Below, one piece after another: positions 1 to 9,118 of a stretch of DNA of 64,000 nucleotides (the stretch's first letter is position 1; every line of letters begins with the position of its first letter). Source of the DNA: Bacteroidota bacterium (GTDB lineage Bacteria; Bacteroidota; Bacteroidia; Cytophagales; Cyclobacteriaceae); the NCBI GenBank assembly GCA_018267135.1, contig JAFDZA010000019.1, positions 1-64,000 of the forward strand, written 5' to 3'. The position numbers and the translations under genes are program-made. Below the pieces are notes generated by a model. That model was not told the origin of the DNA. It worked only from the letters and a program-made list of their open reading frames with translations, and made no database searches.

Positions 1-117
1 CAGGTGCTCGCGGGCCCGCTATCAACCTCATCTGTTCAATGAACTTTAAGCCTGGTTCCCCAAACTCCGAAAGCCTAAAACCTCTTCAGATCTTAAACCC
101 TTCCCCAAACGGGAGCG
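1..117 (-). other. Leader-like transcribed segment running out of the window, possibly an rRNA operon leader
   Basis: This stretch lies directly downstream of a perfect consensus promoter reading leftward and has no convincing open reading frame. On the minus strand it contains GTTCATTGAACAG at about 26-38, which resembles the boxA-like antitermination element found ahead of 16S rRNA genes in this phylum. It ends in a GC-rich segment at 1-20. That combination suggests the leader of a stable RNA operon whose mature RNA would begin to the left. No 16S core sequence is visible, so the identity is inference. Confidence 0.35.
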
Positions 118-148
118 CAAAGGTAATATTCTGCGTTTTTTCAGCAAA
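118..148 (-). promoter_or_regulatory. Consensus Bacteroidota promoter reading left
   Basis: On the minus strand, TTTG (145-148) is followed by 19 bases and then TACCTTTG (118-125). This is an exact match to the TTTG-N19-TAnnTTTG pattern of primary sigma promoters in this phylum. Transcription should start near position 112 and leave the window. Confidence 0.7.
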
Positions 149-228
149 AAAGTAAGTGAAAGTTTTTAGACTATTTATCCACAAGCAACTATTAAACTGA
201 TATACAGCAGGTTATATTCAAATATATT

Positions 229-738
229 TTAGAGTTTCTTTTTAGAAATAGGTACCGTGCTGCAGGCTTCACCAAACATGATGCTAAAAGCCACCGGACT
301 TAGTTTATTAATTACCTCTACATAGGCCGAGGGGGGTACTTCTACTTTGCTACATCCTTTTACAACCACTTTAGCATTCCTGAATTTCTTCCAGTCTATT
401 TTCTGAAGCTGACTTATAAACAGGTATGCCTCTAACTCTTGTGACGAACCTACCACGACCGATTGGGCAAAGGGTTGTAGTGCTGAGGCTACTAACATAA
501 ATGCCCATGTTGGGATAATGGCCTCAACTGAACACTGCAAAGCCACGTGTTTGTTCAGATAAAAATGCCAATCATGATTTTTTATGTGCTGGCGAAAATC
601 TTTTTCTTTTAAAATTATTTCTTGATAAAGGAAATCTTTCAGATCAAAAACCATTCTATCGCCCGGAACATAAAGTTCTTCCAAATCAAAAGTAACCAGA
701 GGGCTGGCTGTTACGCGATTTATTATTTGATTATCCAT
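229..738 (-). CDS. DUF2480 family protein
   Basis: 169 residues, full length for DUF2480, a small cytoplasmic family almost restricted to Bacteroidota and of unknown function. Recognisable conserved blocks are TFDLEELY near residue 17, LKEKDFR near 43, PTWAFMLVASALQPFA near 76-91 and VVVKGCS near 124. There is no signal peptide or membrane segment. It follows tsaB by 17 bases on the same strand and is the last gene of the rpmH-rnpA-protease-tsaB cluster, so it is probably co-transcribed. Family assignment is firm; no role can be read from the sequence. Confidence 0.85.
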   Translation of the reverse strand: MDNQIINRVTASPLVTFDLEELYVPGDRMVFDLKDFLYQEIILKEKDFRQHIKNHDWHFYLNKHVALQCSVEAIIPTWAFMLVASALQPFAQSVVVGSSQELEAYLFISQLQKIDWKKFRNAKVVVKGCSKVEVPPSAYVEVINKLSPVAFSIMFGEACSTVPISKKKL

Positions 739-755
739 ATGTTTTTATTTGAACA

Positions 756-1448
756 TCATGAAAATGTTTTTGGTTTTTTAACCAGGAAATCTTTTAAATA
801 AAATGGTTCAAATTCTTCAACGGATTCAATTTTTCTTTGATTTATTTTTTTATAGCCCAACTCTCCTAACTCTATTGCCGATGGGGTAATATTTTCTACA
901 AAGATCGCATGGGGGTGGCGAATTATTTCTTTGCATTTAATAGAACCTTCTCCAAAAAAGAAAACAGGATATTTTAGGTAATAAGAAAAGCTATTCTCAT
1001 CAATAATTTTTGCTTGGATTGCTTCTATTGTTGCCTGTTCTTGATCTATCAGCATACAGTAAACTTCATTTCTGCGTGCATCGAGCATAGGGCACAAAAA
1101 ATAATTAGCTGGCAATAGCTGTCGGTTAGATTTAAAAAATTGGTACAAAAGCAATTCTAATGTGTTTACGGCTATTAGCTGCGAGTTAAGCGCATAACAA
1201 ATACCTTTTGCTGTGGAAGTGCCAATTCTTAACCCTGTGTAGGAGCCTGGGCCTGATGAAACTACAACGGCATTTACCTGATTTATGTTTAACGAGGTTT
1301 CGTCAAACAATTGGTTAATCGTGAAAGAAAGCTGTGCTGCGGCAGATTGTTTGGTTCGTTCTTCTTTGAAGGAAACAAGTTGTTCGTCTTGGTAAAGGGC
1401 ACAAGAAAAAGTGTGCGAAGACGTCTCCAAACTCAGGAGCAATGCCAT
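756..1448 (-). CDS. tsaB: tRNA t6A37 threonylcarbamoyltransferase complex subunit TsaB
   Basis: 230 residues, typical TsaB length. TsaB is the non-catalytic ASKHA-fold partner of TsaD that helps transfer threonylcarbamoyl to A37 of ANN-decoding tRNAs. The N-terminal LSLETSS is the phosphate-1 type motif, and GPGSYTGLRIG at 66-76 is the TsaB signature. The ATG directly abuts the TAA of the upstream protease gene (no gap), so translational coupling is likely. The substrate-making enzyme TsaC is encoded at 16000-16629 in the same window. Confidence 0.92.
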   Translation of the reverse strand: MALLLSLETSSHTFSCALYQDEQLVSFKEERTKQSAAAQLSFTINQLFDETSLNINQVNAVVVSSGPGSYTGLRIGTSTAKGICYALNSQLIAVNTLELLLYQFFKSNRQLLPANYFLCPMLDARRNEVYCMLIDQEQATIEAIQAKIIDENSFSYYLKYPVFFFGEGSIKCKEIIRHPHAIFVENITPSAIELGELGYKKINQRKIESVEEFEPFYLKDFLVKKPKTFS

Positions 1449-3101
1449 TTAGTTAACCGACAACAGTTTATAATAGGTGGCCAAATCGCTCAGCAACTTT
1501 CGAGCCTCGAGAATTTGGCCATCGCGGGCAATTTGGTATTCCATCTGGCCGTTCATCATTCCATAATGAAAAACAATTTCTTGCTCAAGCAGCTTTTTAA
1601 TATCTGTTTTAAAAAGCTGGGCTACGTTATGACGGCTTTGTTTAATTCGGTCTTTTAATTTACTAACCGATTCAACCAGCTGATCATTATTTTTTTTTGC
1701 TTGAGCCGATGCCAGCAGCTCATCTGCTTTCTTTTCTATTTCCGGTATAAACTCATATTGTTCGGTTTTTATCCATAAAGCAAATTTCTGATACGCTTCC
1801 TCGCTTAAACTGAATGTGGCAAAATTGGTCGGTACTGTTTTATTTTCGCCACAGTACCGGCTGGCATAATCAAAAATTAAACCCGAAGATACTACCCCGG
1901 CTACCGCCTGAGAAATTTCTTCATCTTTTGCTTCAATATCCGGATCAAGCCCGGCATCGTCATACACTTTGCGTCCTTTTTTTGTTTTAAATTCTTTTTT
2001 TACAGAATCGGCAAATTTGGAAACGGATCCATCGCTTTTACGATGGGCGTAATCAATGGCTTGAATGCACCGGCCACTGGGGATGTAATACTTAGCCGTG
2101 GTCACTTTCAGTTGTGCATCGTAAGGAAGCGGGCGAGTCGTCTGCACTAAGCCTTTACCAAAGGTGCGTTGTCCCAGCAACAAGGCGCGGTCGTAATCCT
2201 GAAGTGACCCGGCCACTATCTCAGATGCTGAGGCTGTGCCGTTACTTGTTAAAATTATTAATGGAATGTGAAGATCGAGCTGGGCATTTAGCGTGCTATA
2301 GGTTTTGTTGGAATCGGTTGATTTTCCTTTGGTGGATACCACTTCTTTTCCTTTCGGGATAAAGAGGCCTGCAATATTTACGGCTTCGTAGAGTGAGCCT
2401 CCGGGGTTATCTCGCAAATCAAGAATCAGTTTCTCAGCTCCCTGTGCTTTTAGTTTGGTAATGGCTTCCGCTACTTCCCGGCCGGCTCCGGGCGTAAATT
2501 CATCTAACTTGATAAAACCGATATTTTTATCTATCAATCCTTGATAGGTAACATTGTTAATTTTTATTTTCTCACGTACGATTTTAAATTTTAATGTACC
2601 CGTTTCGCCATAACGCTTCACTTCTACCAGCACTTCGGTTTTAGGCGATCCTTTCAGCAGTGCGCTGGATTCGCCCGTGGGCTTTCCCTGCACTTCTTTT
2701 CCGTCAATGGATATCAATTCATCCCCCACATGAATACCTGCTTGGTAAGCCGGAAACCCAACGTAAGGATTGGTTACTACAGTTTTGCCATTCAGCCGGC
2801 CCACTAATGCTCCAATGCCGGCATATTGCCCGGTGGTTTGAATACTGAATGCTTCGGCATTTTCTTTTGAAATATAATCGGTGTAGGGATCTAGGCGGTC
2901 GAGCATTCCGCTGATGCTAATATCAATCAGTTTTTTAGGATTCACCTCATCCACATAATATTCATTTACTTCCTTTAGCAGCGAAGCATATATATCGAGG
3001 CTTTTGGCAATATCGAAATACCGCTCAGCCGGACTGGCAAATGCAAGCCCTACCAGTATTGCCAGTGCCAGTATTTCTATTTTTAGTTTGCGGCTATGCA
3101 T
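1449..3101 (-). CDS. S41 family carboxy-terminal processing protease
   Basis: 550 residues. An N-terminal hydrophobic segment (about 7-23) acts as signal or anchor, so the enzyme works in the periplasm. A PDZ domain spans roughly 85-165 and the tail-specific protease core follows. The catalytic dyad is visible as S291 (in TASASEI) and K316 (in FGKG), 25 residues apart as in E. coli Prc. A C-terminal alpha-helical extension of about 150 residues follows the core, as in other Bacteroidota CtpA proteins. Its start overlaps the 3' end of rnpA by 19 bases. Role: removal of C-terminal tails from exported proteins; targets unknown. Confidence 0.92.
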   Translation of the reverse strand: MHSRKLKIEILALAILVGLAFASPAERYFDIAKSLDIYASLLKEVNEYYVDEVNPKKLIDISISGMLDRLDPYTDYISKENAEAFSIQTTGQYAGIGALVGRLNGKTVVTNPYVGFPAYQAGIHVGDELISIDGKEVQGKPTGESSALLKGSPKTEVLVEVKRYGETGTLKFKIVREKIKINNVTYQGLIDKNIGFIKLDEFTPGAGREVAEAITKLKAQGAEKLILDLRDNPGGSLYEAVNIAGLFIPKGKEVVSTKGKSTDSNKTYSTLNAQLDLHIPLIILTSNGTASASEIVAGSLQDYDRALLLGQRTFGKGLVQTTRPLPYDAQLKVTTAKYYIPSGRCIQAIDYAHRKSDGSVSKFADSVKKEFKTKKGRKVYDDAGLDPDIEAKDEEISQAVAGVVSSGLIFDYASRYCGENKTVPTNFATFSLSEEAYQKFALWIKTEQYEFIPEIEKKADELLASAQAKKNNDQLVESVSKLKDRIKQSRHNVAQLFKTDIKKLLEQEIVFHYGMMNGQMEYQIARDGQILEARKLLSDLATYYKLLSVN

Positions 3102-3457
3102 TTTCCTTTGATTTTTTTTAACGAGGCTATCATCTTTTCATGGATGAATGACGATGGCTGTATTTCTCTTGCTGTGTAAATATACGCAATCGATAAGTTT
3201 TGAGCCGGCTCTAATTCTCTTTTGTTGAGGCGGTAGGCTTCGCGAATGCGCCTGCGGATGGTGTTGCGGTCAGTAGCTTTCTTAAAATTTTTTTTGGATA
3301 CTGAAATAAGTAATTGGTTTACTCCCGTGCTGCCCGGTGCCAGCCAAAAAATAATTTTAAATGGGTTCAGATAAAAAGAAGAACCTTTCTGAAATAGTTC
3401 TTCAATCTGCTTTTTACGGTAAAGCCTTTCCTGTTTTGAAAATGAAAACTGCCCCAT
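3083..3457 (-). CDS. rnpA: Ribonuclease P protein component
   Basis: 124 residues. RnpA is the protein cofactor that helps the RNase P RNA cleave 5' leaders of pre-tRNA. The family signature RNTIRRRIREAYR is clear in the middle of the protein, and the chain is basic overall. It sits 32 bases downstream of rpmH, the classic rpmH-rnpA pair, and its end overlaps the S41 protease start. No dnaA, yidC or mnmE follows, unlike the arrangement in many other phyla. Confidence 0.95.
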   Translation of the reverse strand: MGQFSFSKQERLYRKKQIEELFQKGSSFYLNPFKIIFWLAPGSTGVNQLLISVSKKNFKKATDRNTIRRRIREAYRLNKRELEPAQNLSIAYIYTAREIQPSSFIHEKMIASLKKIKGKCIAAN

Positions 3458-3489
3458 GAGATCATTCCATCCCGGGTGGGCATGGTCTT

Positions 3490-3657
3490 TTATTTAGATC
3501 TTGTTTTGGAAGTACCTTCGTCTGAAACGGTAAGTTTTTTACGGCCTTTTTTTCTACGCGAGGCCAAAACCCTGCGGCCATTGGCCGTGGCCATGCGTTC
3601 ACGGAAACCGTGCTTATTTTTTCTTTTCTTGCGCGAAGGCTGATATGTACGTTTCAT
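3490..3657 (-). CDS. rpmH: 50S ribosomal protein L34
   Basis: 55 residues, very basic. The N-terminus [20 protein letters not shown] is the L34 signature and is followed by [22 protein letters not shown] short extension after the core (about residues 43-55, [14 protein letters not shown]) is common in Bacteroidota L34. It is the first gene of the rpmH-rnpA-protease-tsaB-DUF2480 cluster and has its own promoter just upstream. Confidence 0.97.
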   Translation of the reverse strand: MKRTYQPSRKKRKNKHGFRERMATANGRRVLASRRKKGRKKLTVSDEGTSKTRSK

Positions 3658-3679
3658 ACGTCTTTCTATTAAAGGGCTG

Positions 3680-3710
3680 CAAATATGAGAGTATTTCTTT
3701 GAATTGCAAA
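3680..3710 (-). promoter_or_regulatory. Promoter of rpmH
   Basis: On the minus strand TTTG (3707-3710) is followed by 19 bases and CATATTTG (3680-3687), one mismatch from TAnnTTTG. The start codon of rpmH is 22 bases further on. Confidence 0.6.
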
Positions 3711-3711
3711 G

Positions 3712-3742
3712 AAAAAAGGCAGCCGCCAGTGTAGCGGCTGCC
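3712..3742 (-). terminator. Intrinsic terminator of the M16 peptidase gene
   Basis: A perfect 9-bp stem (GGCAGCCGC at 3718-3726 with GCGGCTGCC at 3734-3742, 7-base loop) is followed on the minus strand by a run of six T. It lies 19 bases after the peptidase stop codon and just upstream of the rpmH promoter, separating the two units. Confidence 0.85.
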
Positions 3743-3760
3743 TTCCTCTACCTCTTGGGG

Positions 3761-6556
3761 TTATTTTTTATCGGGAGATTGCTTTTTTGATTTGGCAAAA
3801 TCGCCTGCCTTCACAATATTGATCATTTCGGGTTTCAGATATTTTTTTATGGCTGTATTCACCTGATCTACGGTTAGGTCCATTACCTTTTTTTCGTATG
3901 TTTCATCCCACTTCAAATCGCGTTTAATGAAAAGGTAATTGTTAAGCGTGTTGGCAAGGCCACCATCCTGGGCACGCTGTACCGTGCGTTGTTGCGACCA
4001 ACCTGATTTTGCGGCAGCTAATTCTTCGGCCGTAAAGCCGGTAGTTACTGCTTTATTGATTTCATCTTTAAAGGCGGCCTCCAGTTTGTTTACATTCTCG
4101 GGTGCATAAATGGCATACGCAAAAAATGAACCCACGGGGTCGAGCGAGCCCGCGCTAAACTGGGAACCTACACCATAACTCAGTCCTTCTTTTTGACGGA
4201 TGCGGGTGGCCAATCTTGAATTTAAAAAGCCACCGCCCAGCATAAAATTGCCAATTACCATAGCCGGATAATCGGGGTTATCATCGCGAAACTCAAAATT
4301 ATAAGCGGCTACAAACATGGCGTTAGCTTTATCGGGTGTTTCAATTGCCTCATTAATGGGTTGAACCTGTGCTGCTTTGTCTGTGAGCCGGGCATAAGCA
4401 CCCGGGCTTTTCCAGTTGCCTAATAACCCGGTAATCAAATCCTTCATTTCATTCACATCAAAATCGCCCACTACCGACATGGTGGCCTGGCTGGCCCCAT
4501 AGAAATCATGATGGAATTTTTTTACATCTTCTAATTTTAATGCTTTAATGTCTGTTGCATCTTCCTCAAAAGTGGAGACATACCTTGGGTCTGATTTCTC
4601 GTGCGGTGAAATATAGCGCTGGATGCGGTTGATGGCAAGCGCCTGAGGCTCGCTTTTTTGCGATTCAATTCCGGCCAAGGCTTCATTTTTCAGTTTATCA
4701 AATTCATCTGCCGGAAAGCTGGCTTCTTTTAGTAACTCCGTTACCAATTTCAATGCTTCGGGTAAATTAGGTTTCGTGGTAGAAATATTCACCACCACCT
4801 GTGTTGCCCCACCTCCGATTGATACGTTTGCTTTCAAGCGATCAAATTCATCTTTAATTTGTTGGCGGGTGTGTTTGCTAGTTCCCATGTTAAGCATGGA
4901 GGCGGCATACTCGCCCGGGTTTGCTTTATTTTGCAGTGATTTATCATTGCCAAAGCGAAGCGTTAGCCGTGCTTCTACCGATTCGCCCCGGGTTTTTTTC
5001 GACAACAATGCCAATTTCATTCCGTTGGGTAAGTCTGTGCGCATCGTACGCGATTCAATATTGGCTGGGGAAGGATCGAATACTTCGCCTTGTGCTACCG
5101 CCTGAGCGCCTTTATAATCTTTTACCATCTCATCCACATCGGGGATGCCGGGTATTTCAGAACGGTCGGGCTTTTCGGTGGGGATAAACACGCCTAACGT
5201 GCGGTTATCGGGTTTTAAATATTCTTTCGCCACCCGCAACACCTCTTCGGTGGTTACGGTTTTAATACGGTCGCGTGTGAGAAAAAGCAAACGCCAATCG
5301 CCCATGCCAATGTAGTTGCTAAGCTGAAGGGTAATATTTTGCGAAGAGTTGAACGACAACTCAATTTGTTTGATCAGTTCGTTTTTAGCCCGCTCTACAT
5401 CTTCTTTGCCTAACTGGGCGGAAGCAAATTTATCGAGCGTGCTTAGCATAACCGTTTTGGCTTCTTCCAGCGATTTTTCTTTCAATACTTCGGCATACGC
5501 CCAAAAGAGTGAAGGTTCTTTAAAACCTTGTGCAAAGGCGGCCGTGGAACTGGCCAGCTTGGTATCAATCAATGCTTTGTATAATCTTCCGGAAGGTTCG
5601 CTGCCCAATATTCTTGCCAGCACCTGAATGGCCGCATAATCTTTATGCGAGCCGGCCGGTATGTGATAAGCCGCCATAATTACCTGCACATCGCCCACTC
5701 GCTTGAGGGTAACACTTCGCTCGCCATCCTGAACGGGATCGAGGGTGTAGGTCTTTTGCAACTCGCGGGCCGGTTTCGGTATAGATCCAAAATATTGATT
5801 GATCAAGTCTAATGTTTTGGCTTCATCTATTTTACCGGCCACAGCTAACATGGCATTGTCGGGTTGATAGTATCTTTTATAAAATGCCTGAAGGCGGTCG
5901 ATCGGCACATTTTCCAAATCGGCACGCGAGCCAATGGTAGATTTTCCATAGTTATGCCATAAGTAGGCCGATGAGGTTACCCGTTCCTGCAATACGCTGG
6001 CCGGGTCGTTTTCGCCTCGTTCAAATTCATTGCGCACTACGGTCATTTCACTTTCCAGATCTTTCTTTGCTATGAATGAGTTGACCATCCGGTCGCTTTC
6101 CAGATCCAGCGCCCATTTCAAATTCTCTTCGGTCGCATTAAAAGTTTCAAAATAATTGGTGCGGTCGAGCCAGGTCGTGCCGTTGGGGCTGGCTCCGTGT
6201 TCGGTCAGTTCTTGTGGAATGTTAACATGCTTGGGGCTTCCTTTAAAAACCAGGTGTTCCAGCAAATGCGCCATACCGGTTTCGCCATAATTTTCGTGCT
6301 TGGAGCCTACCATGTAGGTAATGTTTACTGTAACGGTCTGCTTGGATGGATCGGGAAACAGCAATACCCGCAAGCCATTGGCCAGACGGTATTCGGTAAT
6401 GCCTTCCACTGTGGTAATTTTTTGTGGAGGAGCCACTATTTTTTCGGGAGCGGAAACAGCAGGCGCTTCGGGCTTGCTTATTTCCTTATCCTTTTTCTTT
6501 TGAGAAAAGGAATAAAAAGAAACTGCCAACAAGACAAATACTACAATTTTTCTCAT
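3761..6556 (-). CDS. M16 family zinc peptidase, two-repeat, secreted
   Basis: 931 residues from the chosen ATG at 6556, which starts a good signal peptide (MRKIVVFVLLAVSFYSFSQ); an upstream in-frame start would place charged residues ahead of it. The inverted zinc motif HLLEH is at residues 97-101 in the first M16 half. The second, inactive-type M16 half occupies the C-terminal 450 residues. Pitrilysin/insulinase-like clamshell peptidases of this size are exported in Bacteroidota and degrade peptides in the periplasm or envelope. It is a single-gene unit with its own terminator. Confidence 0.9.
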   Translation of the reverse strand: MRKIVVFVLLAVSFYSFSQKKKDKEISKPEAPAVSAPEKIVAPPQKITTVEGITEYRLANGLRVLLFPDPSKQTVTVNITYMVGSKHENYGETGMAHLLEHLVFKGSPKHVNIPQELTEHGASPNGTTWLDRTNYFETFNATEENLKWALDLESDRMVNSFIAKKDLESEMTVVRNEFERGENDPASVLQERVTSSAYLWHNYGKSTIGSRADLENVPIDRLQAFYKRYYQPDNAMLAVAGKIDEAKTLDLINQYFGSIPKPARELQKTYTLDPVQDGERSVTLKRVGDVQVIMAAYHIPAGSHKDYAAIQVLARILGSEPSGRLYKALIDTKLASSTAAFAQGFKEPSLFWAYAEVLKEKSLEEAKTVMLSTLDKFASAQLGKEDVERAKNELIKQIELSFNSSQNITLQLSNYIGMGDWRLLFLTRDRIKTVTTEEVLRVAKEYLKPDNRTLGVFIPTEKPDRSEIPGIPDVDEMVKDYKGAQAVAQGEVFDPSPANIESRTMRTDLPNGMKLALLSKKTRGESVEARLTLRFGNDKSLQNKANPGEYAASMLNMGTSKHTRQQIKDEFDRLKANVSIGGGATQVVVNISTTKPNLPEALKLVTELLKEASFPADEFDKLKNEALAGIESQKSEPQALAINRIQRYISPHEKSDPRYVSTFEEDATDIKALKLEDVKKFHHDFYGASQATMSVVGDFDVNEMKDLITGLLGNWKSPGAYARLTDKAAQVQPINEAIETPDKANAMFVAAYNFEFRDDNPDYPAMVIGNFMLGGGFLNSRLATRIRQKEGLSYGVGSQFSAGSLDPVGSFFAYAIYAPENVNKLEAAFKDEINKAVTTGFTAEELAAAKSGWSQQRTVQRAQDGGLANTLNNYLFIKRDLKWDETYEKKVMDLTVDQVNTAIKKYLKPEMINIVKAGDFAKSKKQSPDKK

Positions 6557-6662
6557 AATGGGTTTATTTAAATCGATTTCGGGACGCAATAAAACGAATA
6601 AATACGAACTTGCCCAAGCAAAAAATTTAGGCTTTTTTTACCGGATGTCTGTTTCTTCTTTC

Positions 6663-7601
6663 ATGTTAAAAACAAAAAATCTTTCGGTGGGGTATGGATC
6701 AAAAAAAGGAGCGCACATTTTGCTGCACGAAATAAATCTTACGCTCGGTGCCGGCCAGCTCACTTGCTTTATGGGGCCTAACGGCATCGGTAAATCTACT
6801 CTGATCAGAACGCTGGCCGGGCTTCAACCTGCTTTAGCCGGTGAACTGACTGCCCCCCATGAAAAAAAAATTGCTCTGGTACTAACTGATAAAATTTCTT
6901 CCATGAACATGCGTGTGTATGACTTGGTCAGTTATGGCCGTTACCCGCACGTAGGTTGGGGCCTTTCTTTTACAGAAGAAGATCGCCTGGTGGTAACCAA
7001 CGCTATTGCCGAGGTACACCTTGCGCACCTGACGCATAAAAAACTGGAAGAACTAAGCGATGGCCAACTGCAACTGGCCATGATTGCCCGGGCTCTGGCA
7101 CAGGAAACACCCATTATTTTATTAGATGAGCCCACCGCCCATTTAGACCAAAACAACCGGGTGGAGATAATGCGGCTTTTGCGTACGCTGGCACACCAAA
7201 AAAATAAAGCGATTTTGGTGGCTACCCATGAATTGGATTTGGCCTTGCAACTGGCCGATACCATCTGGCTGGCTACCCAAGATAAAAAAATAAAAAAAGG
7301 TATGCCGGAAGATTTGGTGCTCGACAATTCATTTGATGATGTTTTTCAATTTAAAGGCTTTGATCTGAAAACCGGAAAAATCAGGCATGAACCTTTTCGG
7401 AAACAAAAAATAAATTTAAGCGGAAGCGGTTTTGAGTTTTTATGGACTAAAAATGCATTGGAGCGCGAAGGTTTCTTAGTTTCTGCCGAAGGCGATACTG
7501 TTGATATCCTCCCGGGTGATACAACCCAATGGCAGTATCATAATCATTTATTCCATTCTCTTGAATCTCTGGTGGCCAAAATTATTTTTGAAAAAATGTG
7601 A
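6663..7601 (+). CDS. ABC transporter ATP-binding protein of the FecE/BtuD type, lone subunit
   Basis: 312 residues from ATG 6663, where similarity to the family starts; ATG 6645 is possible. Walker A GPNGIGKST is at 38-46, the signature is a variant LSDGQ at 131-135 rather than LSGGQ, Walker B IILLDE is at 151-156 and the switch histidine is H189. Subunits of this type power iron-siderophore or cobalamin importers. No permease or binding protein is nearby. After residue about 240 there is an extension of about 70 residues not needed for the ATPase fold, ending in FHSLESLVAKIIFEKM. It is divergent from the M16 gene. Substrate unknown. Confidence 0.85.
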   Translation: MLKTKNLSVGYGSKKGAHILLHEINLTLGAGQLTCFMGPNGIGKSTLIRTLAGLQPALAGELTAPHEKKIALVLTDKISSMNMRVYDLVSYGRYPHVGWGLSFTEEDRLVVTNAIAEVHLAHLTHKKLEELSDGQLQLAMIARALAQETPIILLDEPTAHLDQNNRVEIMRLLRTLAHQKNKAILVATHELDLALQLADTIWLATQDKKIKKGMPEDLVLDNSFDDVFQFKGFDLKTGKIRHEPFRKQKINLSGSGFEFLWTKNALEREGFLVSAEGDTVDILPGDTTQWQYHNHLFHSLESLVAKIIFEKM

Positions 7602-7603
7602 TT

Positions 7604-7629
7604 GAGCGGACACTGTAGTGTCATTGCTC
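7604..7629. terminator. Hairpin between convergent genes, possible two-way terminator
   Basis: GAGC, then GACACT-GT-AGTGTC, then GCTC form a two-part stem between the ATPase stop and the permease stop. On the minus strand it is followed after a few bases by a run of six T; on the plus strand only by TTTTCTT. It overlaps the stop codon of the permease. Confidence 0.4.
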
Positions 7630-9030
7630 CATTTTCTTCCTGTCTTTCATGGCAAAAAAATAAACCGGTATGCCCAGCAGGGTAATGATTAGTCCGGGCC
7701 AAGTGTAATTGGGTTTAAAAATAATCAGCAATAAGCAAAATGCTGTGCCCATCAAAATATAAACGATGGGCAACACCGGATAGCCAAAGGCTTTATACGG
7801 GCGGTGGGCATCGGGCCGTTGCTTGCGAAGAATGAAGATCCCTATAATGGTGAGGATATAAAACACGACCACCACAAACGAAATCATATCGAGCAGGTCT
7901 CCATATTTTCCGCTCAGGCACCAGATAGAGGCTAAAATACACTGCACCCACAGTCCGTATTGCGGCACAGCAAAGCGATTCAGCTCACCGGCTTTTTTAA
8001 AGAATAGTCCGTCTTTGGCCATGGTGTAGTAGGCCCGCGCACCTGCCAAAATCAATCCGTTGTTACATCCAAACGTAGAGATCATAATCATGATAGCAAT
8101 GACAATGGTGCCCGATGAACCAAAAATAAAATTGGCTGCGGCTACTCCTACGCGGTCTTTTTCGGCAAAGGCAATATCGTGCAGCGACATGGTGGAGAGA
8201 TACATCAGGTTGGCTGAAACGTAAATAATGGTAACGATTAAGGTCCCCAAAAATAAGCTCAAGCCTATGTTGCGTTCAGGTCGTTTCATTTCGCCTGCAA
8301 TAAACGTAACGCTGTTCCACGAGTCGCTGCTAAATACCGAACCCACCATGGCCGAGGCAATGGCTCCCAGCCCGAGTATCCAGGTGTAATCAATCAGGTT
8401 GTGCTCTTTCGAAATACCATGCAGCCGCCAGGCATCGGCCCAGTTGGCGTTCCACACTTCACTCTTCATCAGAGCAAAGCCAAATAACACCAACCCGAAG
8501 AGAGAAATAATTTTAATAACGGTAAGAAAGGTTTGAATCATTTTGCCGCCCTGCACCCCACGCGAGTTAATGTAGGTAAGCAATATTATGGAGAGAATGG
8601 AAACAATCTGAGCCGGAGAAATTTTTAATAATCCTAAATTCAGCAAAACCAAATCTTCGCTGAATGCGGGAATGAGGTACGCTGTAAACTTGGCAAACGC
8701 CACACCTACTGCGGCAATCGTTCCGGTTTGTATTACCGCGAAGTAACACCAGCCATATAGAAACGCCACCAACGGATTGTATGCTTCTTTTAAATAAACA
8801 TATTGCCCGCCCGCTTTGGGAAACATACCGCTGAGTTCGCCATAGCTGACAGCGGCCGTAATGGTCATAAACCCGGTAATAGCCCATACGGCCACCAGCC
8901 AGCCGGCACTGCCTACGTTGCGCACTATGTCGGCACTGACAATAAATATGCCCGACCCAATCATGGAGCCCGCTACCAGCATGGTGCCGTCCCACCAGCC
9001 CAGCACGGGTTTAAATTCTTTTTCGCTCAT
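7621..9030 (-). CDS. APC family amino acid permease
   Basis: 469 residues from ATG 9030; a TTG three codons upstream is less likely. About twelve hydrophobic segments span the inner membrane. The helix 1 motif GSMIGSGIF, which binds the substrate backbone in APC transporters, lies near residues 21-29. The protein resembles the LAT-like branch of APC exchangers/symporters. The substrate cannot be told from sequence. It lies about 90 bases downstream of the ABC-F gene on the same strand, and no clear promoter is seen between them. Confidence 0.88.
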   Translation of the reverse strand: MSEKEFKPVLGWWDGTMLVAGSMIGSGIFIVSADIVRNVGSAGWLVAVWAITGFMTITAAVSYGELSGMFPKAGGQYVYLKEAYNPLVAFLYGWCYFAVIQTGTIAAVGVAFAKFTAYLIPAFSEDLVLLNLGLLKISPAQIVSILSIILLTYINSRGVQGGKMIQTFLTVIKIISLFGLVLFGFALMKSEVWNANWADAWRLHGISKEHNLIDYTWILGLGAIASAMVGSVFSSDSWNSVTFIAGEMKRPERNIGLSLFLGTLIVTIIYVSANLMYLSTMSLHDIAFAEKDRVGVAAANFIFGSSGTIVIAIMIMISTFGCNNGLILAGARAYYTMAKDGLFFKKAGELNRFAVPQYGLWVQCILASIWCLSGKYGDLLDMISFVVVVFYILTIIGIFILRKQRPDAHRPYKAFGYPVLPIVYILMGTAFCLLLIIFKPNYTWPGLIITLLGIPVYFFAMKDRKKMEQ

Positions 9031-9118
9031 AGCCGGCAAGATAATTTTTTATCTTTATGAAAGAAATCTTTTTGGTAATCCAAAAGTGCTGTGGCTGGAG
9101 TTTGAGTTGAGGAAATAA

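Noticed and set aside
175..183. Perfect DnaA-box word TTATCCACA, with rpmH-rnpA only 3 kb away, as a hint of a replication origin
   Set aside because: It is a single copy. One 9-mer match is expected about every second 64-kb window by chance, and there is no dnaA, dnaN or cluster of boxes.
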